Assembly: GCA_903840415.1 (NCBI GenBank)
Contig: CAIMFY010000123.1
Span: 1-64,000 of the forward strand
DNA: 64,000 nucleotides
DNA from: an uncultured Opitutia bacterium
Lineage (GTDB): Bacteria > Verrucomicrobiota > Verrucomicrobiia > Opitutales > Opitutaceae
Reading direction: 5' to 3'
Part shown: positions 34,386 to 42,210 of the stretch, in pieces
Numbering within the stretch: position 1 is the first letter of the stretch
How the letters are laid out: every line of letters starts with the position of its first letter
Translations under genes and position numbers: made by a program
Notes under the pieces: generated by a model
Told to the model about the DNA's origin: nothing
Databases searched by the model: none
What the model saw: only the letters and a program-made list of their open reading frames with translations

Positions 34386-35302
34386 ACGCGTTTGCGATCG
34401 CGTTCGTCGAATTCGTCGTGCGACTGGCCGGCTGGCTGGTGCTGGCGCCGTTGCTGCCGGGCATCATCAACAAAGTGAAAGCGTGGGTCGGCGGCCGCCG
34501 CGGGCCGCCCGTGCTTCAGCTTTACTACGATCTCGCGCGGCTGTGGCAGAAGGGCGTCGTGCTGAGCACGTTGGTCTCGCCCGGTTTTGTCGCGGGCCCG
34601 GCGGTCGCGTGGGTCGCCGTGCTCGGCGCGGCGCTGCTCTTGCCACTCGGACCGATCGGCGCGAGCCTGAGTTTTCACGGCGATGTGCTGCTCCTCATTT
34701 ACCTGCTCGCGCTGGCGCGGTTTTGCATGGCGTGGGCCGCGATGGAAACGGGGTCGGCGTTCGAAGGCATGGGCGCCGCGCGCGAGGTGAGTTATGCCGT
34801 GCTCGCCGAGGCCGCGCTTATCACCGCGGTGCTCGCGCTCAGCGTGCACAGCGGCAGTGTGACCCTCGTCACAATGCTGACGCCCGCCGCCGGCGCCGGC
34901 GCCGTGCTGCTCGCTGCCGGACTCTTCACCGTGCTGTTGGCGGAAAATTGTCGCGTGCCTTTTGACGATCCCAGCACCCATCTCGAACTCACGATGATTC
35001 ACGAAGTAATGATCCTCGATCACAGCGGGCCGCCGCTTGCGGCGATTCTGCACGGCGCGTCGATGAAACTGCTGCTGTTCGCCGTGCTGCTCGTCGAAGC
35101 CGTGCTCCCGCTCGGCGGACTCTCGCGCCTTGCGGCCGCTGGCGCGCTGGCCGCTGGCGTGCTCGTCGTCACAGTCGGCGTCGGGCTGGTCGAATCTTTG
35201 ATGGCGCGGCTGGCCTTCCGCCGCGTGCCGCTGCTGCTCACGACGGCGTTTTTGCTCTGCCTGTTTGCGCTGCTCGTCGCGTGGAAAGGCGGTGACGCGT
35301 GA
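34382..35302 (+). CDS. HyfC/NuoH-like membrane subunit (Ehr-type complex)
   Basis: The 306-residue protein starts at ATG 34382, overlapping the previous stop. It is the NuoH-type subunit that links the soluble arm to the membrane arm. Hallmarks are KVKAWVGGRRGPPVLQLYYD near residue 31, the YLLALARFCMAWAAMETG block near 100, an AENCRVPFDDPSTHLELTMI loop near 185 with conserved acidic residues, and a C-terminal helix. About eight hydrophobic segments can be seen. The much longer open frame that begins near 33224 is a shadow of the preceding gene. Confidence 0.9.
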   Translation: MNAFAIAFVEFVVRLAGWLVLAPLLPGIINKVKAWVGGRRGPPVLQLYYDLARLWQKGVVLSTLVSPGFVAGPAVAWVAVLGAALLLPLGPIGASLSFHGDVLLLIYLLALARFCMAWAAMETGSAFEGMGAAREVSYAVLAEAALITAVLALSVHSGSVTLVTMLTPAAGAGAVLLAAGLFTVLLAENCRVPFDDPSTHLELTMIHEVMILDHSGPPLAAILHGASMKLLLFAVLLVEAVLPLGGLSRLAAAGALAAGVLVVTVGVGLVESLMARLAFRRVPLLLTTAFLLCLFALLVAWKGGDA

Positions 35303-35940
35303 ACTCCAACGTGAATCTCCTCGTCGGTTTGGCGATCGGCCTGAACCTGCTTGCGCTCGGGAGCAGCCGGTTGCCGTCGGTCATCGGTGCGGTTGCTGTG
35401 CAGGGCATGGCGATCGGCCTGATGCCGCTGCTGCTCGAATCTGATTTCAACTGGATCGTCGCGCTCGTCGCGGTCGGCACCATGGCCGTGAAGGGATTCG
35501 TGATTCCGGTCCTGCTGCGCCGGGCGATGCGCACCGCCAACATCGAGCGCGAAGTCGATCCGTCGATCGGTTTCGTGCCTTCGCTGCTGCTCGGCGCGGG
35601 CGGCACGATTGCCGCCGTCGCGCTGGCTCGCGCGCTGCCGCTCCTGCCCGAACACGCCGGCTCGCTGCTCGTGCCGGGCTCGTTCGCTTCGGTGCTGACG
35701 GGTTTCGTGCTCCTGATTGGCCGCTCGAAAGCCATCGCGCAGGTCTGCGGCTACCTGATTCTGGAAAACGGCATTTATTTATTCGGATTGCTCCTCATCC
35801 GCACCACGCCGCTGCTTGTCGAGGCGGGCATCCTGCTCGATCTCACCGTCGGCGTGTTCGTCATCGGCATCATCGTTGACCGCATTCAGCGTGCGTTCGA
35901 TTCGCTCGACACGAGCAAACTCACCGTGCTGCGCGAATGA
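35299..35940 (+). CDS. HyfE-like membrane subunit (Ehr-type complex)
   Basis: The 213-residue protein starts at GTG 35299, overlapping the previous stop. It resembles hydrogenase-4 component E, a NuoK-related protein with about seven hydrophobic helices. Typical stretches are GAVAVQGMAIGLMPLLLES near residue 30, VKGFVIPVLLRRAMR near 63 and CGYLILENGIYLFGLLLI near 150, where the membrane-embedded Glu of NuoK/HyfE is present. It probably contributes to the ion path. The next ATG overlaps its stop. Confidence 0.88.
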   Translation: MNSNVNLLVGLAIGLNLLALGSSRLPSVIGAVAVQGMAIGLMPLLLESDFNWIVALVAVGTMAVKGFVIPVLLRRAMRTANIEREVDPSIGFVPSLLLGAGGTIAAVALARALPLLPEHAGSLLVPGSFASVLTGFVLLIGRSKAIAQVCGYLILENGIYLFGLLLIRTTPLLVEAGILLDLTVGVFVIGIIVDRIQRAFDSLDTSKLTVLRE

Positions 35941-37379
35941 AATCACTGCTGCTCATCATCCTGCCTCTCGTGGGCGCCGCGCTCGCAGCCCTCTGGCGGA
36001 GCGATCGCACGCGGCCGTGGTGGCTCCCGGCGATCGGGTTGGTGCATGTCGTGCTTTCGTTCTGGCTTTTCCTCGTGCCGCCAGTCGTCGCGCCCGATGC
36101 TTGGCTCGGCTTCGACCCGCTCGCGCGTGCCGTGCTGCCGGCGGTTTCGCTGCTGTTCCTCGTTTGCGCCGCCTACGCGGTGCCTTATCTCCAGATGCAT
36201 GCCGAGCGCTCGAACCGCGTGTTCGTGGCCGCGCTGCTCGCGATGCTCGGCCTGCTCAGCGCCGGCCATCAAGCGCGGCACCTCAGCCTGCTCTGGATCG
36301 CGACCGAGGGTCTGACGCTAGCTGCCGTGCCGCTGCTGCATTTCAACGCCACGCCGCGCGCCCTGGAAGCGACTTGGAAATATCTTTTGGTCGGCGGCAC
36401 CGGTATCGCGCTCTCGCTGCTAGGATCCTTTTTCCTTGGCTACGCTTCGCTGCATGGTGGCGGTGGCGGCGACCTCACTTTCGTGGCTCTCGCGAGTCAG
36501 GGTGCCGCGCTTTCGCGACCGTGGGTGCTTGCCGCATGGGTGTTGTTGCTCGTGGGCTACGGCACCAAAATGGGCCTCGCGCCCATGCACACATGGAAAC
36601 CCGACGCTTACGGTGAGGCGTCCGGCATTGTTGGTGCCCTGCTCGCCGGTGGCGTCACGACCGTGGCATTTACCGCCGTGCTGCGGGTGCGCATGGTCGT
36701 CGCTGCGGCCGGTGCGGGCGCGGTGGCGGATCGCACCCTGCTGGTCATCGGGTTGTTTTCGATGCTGGTCGCGGCCTTGTTTCTCCTCGGCACGCGCGAC
36801 TTCAAGCGGATGCTCGCCTACTCGAGCGTCGAGCACATGGGCATCCTCGCGGTCGGCGCCGCGCTCGGTGCCGCGGGCGCGTGGGCCGCGCTGTTTCACG
36901 TCTGGAGCAATAGTCTCACCAAGGGCGCGCTCTTTCTCAGCGCGGGCAACATCCGCCGTGCTGCTGGCGGGCGCACCATGGACGAAGTTCGCGGCATGGC
37001 GACCATCACGCCGCACTCGGCCGCCATCTTCGTCGCCGGCATGTTTGCCGTCACTGCGCTGCCACCGTTCGGACCGTTTTTCAGCGAACTCGGAATCGTG
37101 CGCGCGGCCTTCAGCGCGGGGCGGCCCGGCTCCGCGGCGATGTTTCTCGGCTGCCTGTTGTTCGTGTTCTTCGGCCTGACGCGGCTCGTCTTTGCCATCG
37201 TCGATGGCCGACCGCGCGCGGCGGCACGTGTATCGGGTAGGCTTTTTCCCGAAACGCTGAGCGTCATCCTGCCGCCGCTCGTGCTGATGGGTTTCTCGCT
37301 CTGGCTCGGCCTTGCCACGCCCGATGTCCTGCGCGAAGCGTGGGCCGGCGCCGTGGCACAACTCTACCCGGCACGATGA
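35937..37379 (+). CDS. HyfF-like antiporter subunit (Ehr-type complex)
   Basis: The 480-residue membrane protein is a NuoN/NuoL-type Proton_antipo_M protein like HyfF. Blocks include TKMGLAPMHTWKPDAYGEAS near residue 203, FKRMLAYSSVEHMGILAVG near 288 and LPPFGPFFSELGIVRAAF near 380. It starts with ATG 35937 in an ATGA overlap and its stop overlaps the start of the large subunit. With the two HyfB copies the locus encodes three antiporter-like subunits, an unusually large membrane arm for this family. Confidence 0.9.
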   Translation: MKSLLLIILPLVGAALAALWRSDRTRPWWLPAIGLVHVVLSFWLFLVPPVVAPDAWLGFDPLARAVLPAVSLLFLVCAAYAVPYLQMHAERSNRVFVAALLAMLGLLSAGHQARHLSLLWIATEGLTLAAVPLLHFNATPRALEATWKYLLVGGTGIALSLLGSFFLGYASLHGGGGGDLTFVALASQGAALSRPWVLAAWVLLLVGYGTKMGLAPMHTWKPDAYGEASGIVGALLAGGVTTVAFTAVLRVRMVVAAAGAGAVADRTLLVIGLFSMLVAALFLLGTRDFKRMLAYSSVEHMGILAVGAALGAAGAWAALFHVWSNSLTKGALFLSAGNIRRAAGGRTMDEVRGMATITPHSAAIFVAGMFAVTALPPFGPFFSELGIVRAAFSAGRPGSAAMFLGCLLFVFFGLTRLVFAIVDGRPRAAARVSGRLFPETLSVILPPLVLMGFSLWLGLATPDVLREAWAGAVAQLYPAR

Positions 37380-38863
37380 GTAGCGCGACTTCCTTCGCCC
37401 TGCTGGCCAACGCCACGAGTCTGCCGTGGGCCGACCTGCCGGAATGGCCCGTCGCCGACTTCGTGCGCGCCACCGCTGCCGAACTCGACCGCGGCGCCCG
37501 GCTGTGCGCGTGGTTTGGCGTGCCCGAAGGCGCCGGCACGCGACTCGTCGCGATCGTCGCCTTCGACTCTGACAACACGCTCGCCGCCGCACGCAGCACT
37601 CCCTTTTCCGGCAGTTATCCCGCGCTCACCGCCACGCACTCGCAGGCGCACTTGTTCGAACGCGAAGTCTGGGAGCAGCACGCGCTCACGCCGATCGGCC
37701 ACCATTGGCTCAAGCCCGTGCGCCGCACCGACGCCGACGGCACGGCGCCCGCCAACGGCGAGTTTTTCCGCGTCGACGGCCGCGAGATTCACGAAGTCGC
37801 CGTCGGCCCCGTGCACGCCGGGATCATCGAGCCGGGTCATTTCCGTTTCCAATGCGCCGGCGAAGAAGTGCTCCACCTCGAGATCGCGCTCGGCTACCAG
37901 CACCGCGGCGCGGAGACCGCGCTCGCCGGTGGACCGCACCGCGCGACCCTCAGCCAGATTGAGACCGTCGCCGGCGACACAACCATCGGCCACGCCACCG
38001 CCTACGCCGGCGTGCTCGAAGCGCTCGCCGGAGTGGAGGCCCCGTTGCGTGCACAATGGCTTCGCGCCATCGCCCTCGAACTGGAGCGACTCGCCAACCA
38101 CACCGGCGATCTCGGCGCACTCGCCAATGACGTGGCCTTTATCCCGACCTCCGCCGCGTGCGGAAAAATTCGCGGCGATTTTCTCAACCTCACCGCGCTC
38201 CTCTGCGGCAACCGCTTCGGCCGCGGCTTGGTGCGCCCTGGCGGCTGTCACCACGATCTCGATGCCGAGCGCACGGCGCGTTTGCTCGAGCGCTTGCGCA
38301 CCGCCGTCGCCGACACCGAACAGGCGGTCGGCTGGCTGTGGGACGCCGCCACCGTGCGCGGCCGCTTCGAGAATGTCGGCACCGTCTTTCCCCAACAGGC
38401 GACCGAGCTTGGCCTCGTTGGCCTGGCCGCTCGCGCCTGCGGCCTCGTGCGCGATGTGCGCTACGATCACCCCGCCGGCTGGTATCGCCTCGCGCAAGCG
38501 CCGGTCGCCGTCTGGCCCGGCGGTGATGTTTACGCCAGGGCCCGGGTGCGCTGGCTCGAACTCCAGCGCTCCGGCCAGTTTCTGCTCGAACAACTCGCCA
38601 CTCCTCCCGACGGCCCGATCGCCGAACCAGTCGCCGCCCCGGCGCCCGACACCCTCGCCGTCGCCCTCGTCGAAGGCTGGCGCGGCGAAATCTGCCACGT
38701 CGCGCTCACCGACTCCGCGGGAAAATTCCGCCGCTACAAGATCACCGACCCGTCGTTCCACAACTGGACCGGCCTCGCCCTCGCGCTCCGCGGCCAGGCC
38801 ATTTCTGATTTCCCGATCTGCAACAAGAGCTTCAACCTCTCTTACTGCGGCTTCGATCTCTGA
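37376..38863 (+). CDS. HycE/NuoCD-like large subunit lacking [NiFe] ligands (Ehr-type)
   Basis: The 495-residue protein starts at ATG 37376 (ATGA overlap). Residues 1-125 resemble the NuoC/30-kDa part and residues 140-495 the NuoD/hydrogenase large-subunit part, fused as in HycE and HyfG. In true group 4 hydrogenases two CxxC motifs bind the [NiFe] site. Here the N-terminal motif region reads ETVAGDTTIGHATAY (residues 196-210) with no Cys, and the C-terminal DPCxxC reads DPSFHNW (458-464). The last line NKSFNLSYCGFDL is typical of this cysteine-less class. The protein therefore cannot bind the hydrogenase metal centre; its electron partner or substrate is unknown. No hyp maturation genes or maturation protease are nearby. 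Confidence 0.9.
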   Translation: MSSATSFALLANATSLPWADLPEWPVADFVRATAAELDRGARLCAWFGVPEGAGTRLVAIVAFDSDNTLAAARSTPFSGSYPALTATHSQAHLFEREVWEQHALTPIGHHWLKPVRRTDADGTAPANGEFFRVDGREIHEVAVGPVHAGIIEPGHFRFQCAGEEVLHLEIALGYQHRGAETALAGGPHRATLSQIETVAGDTTIGHATAYAGVLEALAGVEAPLRAQWLRAIALELERLANHTGDLGALANDVAFIPTSAACGKIRGDFLNLTALLCGNRFGRGLVRPGGCHHDLDAERTARLLERLRTAVADTEQAVGWLWDAATVRGRFENVGTVFPQQATELGLVGLAARACGLVRDVRYDHPAGWYRLAQAPVAVWPGGDVYARARVRWLELQRSGQFLLEQLATPPDGPIAEPVAAPAPDTLAVALVEGWRGEICHVALTDSAGKFRRYKITDPSFHNWTGLALALRGQAISDFPICNKSFNLSYCGFDL

Positions 38864-38868
38864 CCACC

Positions 38869-39693
38869 ATGTTCGTCCTCGACACGCTCACTCATCGGTT
38901 GAAACGCGGCTGCGAGACGATGGATTATCCGGCCGGCCCGGCGCCCGCGCTGCCCGATCGCCACGGCGGCGCACTGCGCGTCGATGCCGCGAAATGCGCC
39001 GATGGCTGCAACGCTTGCGTCCCCGTCTGCCCGACTGAAGCCATCGTCCGCCCCGCAGGCAAATCCGTCGCGCTCGATCTCGGCCGCTGCATTTTCTGTG
39101 CGGCCTGCGTGGAGGTCTGCCCGGCGAAAGCGATCTCCCAGACGGGCGACCACCGGATGGCCGTGCGTCGCCGCGAAGACCTTGTGCTCGGTGCGGCCGG
39201 CGTCGAAGAACTCAGGCTCGCCGCCGCACTCGACGAGAAACTCCGAAAACTCTTCGGCCGCTCGCTGCGACTTCGGCAGGTCAGTGCCGGCGGCTGCGCC
39301 GCCTGCGAGGCTGACGTCAACGTCCTCGGCACCATCGGCTGGGACCTTGGCCGCTTCGGTATCCAGTTCGTCGCCTCGCCGCGCCATGCCGACGGCCTCC
39401 TCATCACCGGCCCGGTCTCGCGCAATATGGAACTCGCCTTGCGCAAAACCTGGGCCGCCGTGCCCGAGCCAAAAATTGTCATCGCCGTCGGCGCGTGTGC
39501 AATTGCCGGCGGCCCGTTCGTCGGTCGACCGGAAGTCCGCGACGGCGCTGCGGCAATAGTGCCGGTCGATCTCTACATTCCGGGCTGCCCGCCGCATCCA
39601 CTCACGATTCTCGACGGCCTGCTCCGGCTTCTCGGCCGGCTGGAAACTGGCGACCGCGCGCCTGTCGCTGCGCCCGTTACTCCCGCCACGTAA
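38869..39693 (+). CDS. ferredoxin-small subunit fusion (HycF/HycG- or NuoI/NuoB-like)
   Basis: The 274-residue protein combines a two-cluster ferredoxin domain with a NuoB/hydrogenase small-subunit domain. The ferredoxin cysteines are 43, 47, 50, 54 (CADGCNACVPVC, with three residues instead of two in the first gap) and 74, 77, 80, 84 (CIFCAACVEVC). The proximal-cluster ligands are all present: Cys142 and 145 in GGCAACE, Cys209 in GACAIAGG and Cys239 in PGCPPHP. It should carry electrons to or from the large subunit. It follows that gene by 5 bases and overlaps the convergent ruvC end by 17 bases. Confidence 0.88.
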   Translation: MFVLDTLTHRLKRGCETMDYPAGPAPALPDRHGGALRVDAAKCADGCNACVPVCPTEAIVRPAGKSVALDLGRCIFCAACVEVCPAKAISQTGDHRMAVRRREDLVLGAAGVEELRLAAALDEKLRKLFGRSLRLRQVSAGGCAACEADVNVLGTIGWDLGRFGIQFVASPRHADGLLITGPVSRNMELALRKTWAAVPEPKIVIAVGACAIAGGPFVGRPEVRDGAAAIVPVDLYIPGCPPHPLTILDGLLRLLGRLETGDRAPVAAPVTPAT

Positions 39694-40288
39694 ACGCGTG
39701 GCAGAGCGCCACGCCGGCGGCATCGGCCTCGTCAAGCGCCAGCGTGCGCCCGTGTCCCAGCAGCGCCATCACGGTGCGCGCCATCTGCTCCTTGCTCGCA
39801 CGGCCCGCACCTACCACCGCCTGCTTCACGCGCAGCGGCGCATATTCAAAGATCGGTTGACCGTGCAGCGCCGCGGCCGCCATCGCCGCCCCGCGCGCCG
39901 CTCCGAGGATTTGCGCCGTCTGGAAATTCTGCACAAAGATCGTCTGCTCCAGAGCCACGTGGCGCACGTCCGTCCCGTCGAGAAACGCCGTCACGGCCCG
40001 ATGAATCGCCGCGAGCGCCACCGCCATCGGCAGCTTCGTCGGCACGCGCACCGTCTGGCAACGCAGCAGCACCGGCTGGCGTCCTGCCGCGAATTCGATC
40101 AGCGCGAGCCCCGTGCCGCGCAGCGACGGATCGATGCCGAGCACGCGGCCGGCAAACGCGGCGCGCGGCTTCACTGCGAGTGACTGCTGCGCGGTCAGTC
40201 CCGCATTTTTCGGCGCGGCCACCGCCGCGGGCAACGGTTTGCCCGCAAGTTTTGCCGCCCACATTTGCCTGACGTTCATCCGCGCCAT
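39677..40288 (-). CDS. ruvC: Holliday junction resolvase RuvC
   Basis: The 203-residue protein has the RuvC RNase-H-like core from about residue 47: LGIDPSLRGTGLALIEF with the first catalytic Asp, HVALEQTIFVQNFQTAQILG with the catalytic Glu and the arginine-rich exit, and ALDEADAAGVALCHA with the last Asp pair. The roughly 45-residue N-terminal extension is unusual; ATG 40288 directly abuts the stop of the tauE-like gene, and later ATGs at 40279 or 40264 are possible. It resolves four-way junctions with RuvAB, which are not in the window. Confidence 0.9.
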   Translation of the reverse strand: MARMNVRQMWAAKLAGKPLPAAVAAPKNAGLTAQQSLAVKPRAAFAGRVLGIDPSLRGTGLALIEFAAGRQPVLLRCQTVRVPTKLPMAVALAAIHRAVTAFLDGTDVRHVALEQTIFVQNFQTAQILGAARGAAMAAAALHGQPIFEYAPLRVKQAVVGAGRASKEQMARTVMALLGHGRTLALDEADAAGVALCHAFTWRE

Positions 40289-41023
40289 TTAGAACAGCAG
40301 CTTAAGCCCCGCCACCGCCGAAAGTCCAAGCGCGAGATTCTCGAACAGCCGCTGGTTTAGCTTCGCGAGAAGTTTTCGCCCGAGCCACGTCCCGACAAAA
40401 ACGGCTGGTGCCAGCAGCAGGTTGAGTTTGAAACTCTCCGGGTTGATCAACCCGAGATTCATCATGAACGGCACCTTGAACAGATTCAGCAGCAGGAAAA
40501 ACACGGCGGCCGTGCCGACGAATGCCATCTTCGGCAGCCGCATCGCTAGCAGGTAAATTGCCATCAGCGGCCCGGCGGCGTTGGCCACGAGTGTGGTGAA
40601 GCCGGCGAGCACGCCAACGAGCGGTGCAAACCACCAGCCGCGATCTGCGCCGTTCGCTTTCGCGCGCGCCCGCCGCACGACATGCACGGTGACGAGCGTC
40701 AGCACGATGCCGCCGATCATCACGCGCGCCTGGCGCTCGTCGATACGGTTGAGCGCGAAATATCCGATCACGACGCCGGCCGCTGTCCACGGAAACAGCC
40801 GCCAAAGGTAACTCCACTGCGCGTGCTGCCGGTAGGAGGCCACTGCCGCGAGATCGCCGAAACAGAGCAGCGGCAGCACGATGCCGGTCGCCTGTTTGGC
40901 CGGCATGATTTGGGCAAACAGCACAACCGCGAGCATGCCGAGTCCGCTGACACCAGTCTTCGACACCCCGACCAGCAGCGCGCTCGCGATGGCCAGCGCC
41001 CAGTCCCACGACGAGAAGCTCAC
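40289..41023 (-). CDS. TauE/SafE-family sulfite/anion exporter-like membrane protein
   Basis: The 244-residue protein has about seven or eight hydrophobic helices and TauE/SafE motifs: [20 protein letters not shown] near residue 18, [19 protein letters not shown] near 48 and [20 protein letters not shown] near 146. Members move sulfite, sulfoacetate or other organic anions across the inner membrane; the substrate here is unknown. Its start overlaps the recF stop by 4 bases, and it is followed with no gap by ruvC. Confidence 0.85.
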   Translation of the reverse strand: MSFSSWDWALAIASALLVGVSKTGVSGLGMLAVVLFAQIMPAKQATGIVLPLLCFGDLAAVASYRQHAQWSYLWRLFPWTAAGVVIGYFALNRIDERQARVMIGGIVLTLVTVHVVRRARAKANGADRGWWFAPLVGVLAGFTTLVANAAGPLMAIYLLAMRLPKMAFVGTAAVFFLLLNLFKVPFMMNLGLINPESFKLNLLLAPAVFVGTWLGRKLLAKLNQRLFENLALGLSAVAGLKLLF

Positions 41024-42120
41024 GTGGCAGCCCCCGGTTGGGCGACTCGCTCCGTGAACGCGCCGTCGGCGACGTCAAACACCTGCCACGCTCCGAGCTC
41101 GGCATCGGGCAAATGCGTGCCCGTCGCGATGACCTGCGACTCCGGATCGAGTGCGGCCCAGAAGCGCCGCCGCCGTTCCGGATCGAGTTCGCCGAGCACA
41201 TCGTCGGCGAGCAGCACCGGTCGCACGCCGCTTTTTTCATGAAACCACGCCGCCTGCGCGAGCCGCAGCGCGAGCACGAGCGAGCGTTGCTGACCCTCCG
41301 ACGCAAAGTCCCTCGCGCCGGTGTGCCGAACCGAGAGATGAAAATCGTCGCGGTGCGGACCGACGAGCGTAGTGCGGAATTGCGTGTCGCGCGGGCGGCC
41401 CGACTCAAGCCGCGCCAGCAGCGCCTCCGCATTTGGCTCATCGAAGTTGGGCTCATAGGTGAGCCCCACTGGTTCCACGTCGTTGCAGAGTTTGGCGTAG
41501 GCCGCCTTGAACGTCGTCGCCAGAGCGTGCAGTCCCGCCGCGCGCCGTGCAATCAATTCCGCGGCGGCCGGTGCGAGCGTCTGCTCGAAGGCGGTGAGCT
41601 GAGCATCGACGGCTCGGCCGGTTTTCAGCAACGCGTTGCGCTCGGCAAGCGAGCGCGAGAACGTCTGGAGCACGCGCAAATAGCCCGCGTCCATCGCCGC
41701 CAGAGTCAGATCGAGCCAGCGTCGCCGGGCTGCTGGCGAACCGCGCACGAGCTGCAAGTCCTGCGATGAAAACACCACCGTGGGAAATTTTCCGAGATGG
41801 TCGGCGAGCCGGGTGACGCGCGCCTTGTCGCTCCACAGTTCCTTTTCGCCGTGGTGGAGTTTGATCGTCAGGTGGGTTTCGGCCTGACGTTCGTGGTCGA
41901 TCACCGCGGAAATTGCCGCCGTTTGCTGCGTGTGCGAGACGAGCAGTTTCTGCTCGGTCGTGCGAAACGATCGTAGCGCGGTCAGGTAGCCCGCGGCCTC
42001 GAGCAGATTCGTTTTTCCCTGACCATTTGCACCGAGCAAAAAATGCTGGCGCCCGGAAAATTCGAGCGCAGCGAAGCCCACGTTGCGGAAATGCCGCAGG
42101 GTGAGGGAGCGCAGGCGCAT
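41020..42120 (-). CDS. recF: DNA replication and repair protein RecF
   Basis: The 366-residue SMC-like ATPase starts at ATG 42120 (reverse), just before [15 protein letters not shown]. Motifs are Walker [18 protein letters not shown] near residue 30, the signature [18 protein letters not shown] near 285 and Walker [17 protein letters not shown] near 312. It loads RecA at gaps via RecOR. The usual dnaA-dnaN neighbourhood is missing; instead it heads a run with a TauE-like gene and ruvC. Length is normal. Confidence 0.92.
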   Translation of the reverse strand: MRLRSLTLRHFRNVGFAALEFSGRQHFLLGANGQGKTNLLEAAGYLTALRSFRTTEQKLLVSHTQQTAAISAVIDHERQAETHLTIKLHHGEKELWSDKARVTRLADHLGKFPTVVFSSQDLQLVRGSPAARRRWLDLTLAAMDAGYLRVLQTFSRSLAERNALLKTGRAVDAQLTAFEQTLAPAAAELIARRAAGLHALATTFKAAYAKLCNDVEPVGLTYEPNFDEPNAEALLARLESGRPRDTQFRTTLVGPHRDDFHLSVRHTGARDFASEGQQRSLVLALRLAQAAWFHEKSGVRPVLLADDVLGELDPERRRRFWAALDPESQVIATGTHLPDAELGAWQVFDVADGAFTERVAQPGAAT

Positions 42121-42210
42121 GGGTGGATTGATTTCACAGGTGAAAGTGGAGGCAACAGATAACCGCACCACCCAAGCGCAATCCCATTTTCGCGCTCGTC
42201 CGGCTGCGCT

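Noticed and set aside
29653-39693. Annotation as a true formate hydrogenlyase or hydrogenase 4.
   Set aside because: The large subunit lacks both Cys pairs for the [NiFe] site and no maturation genes are present, so a hydrogenase call would mislead.
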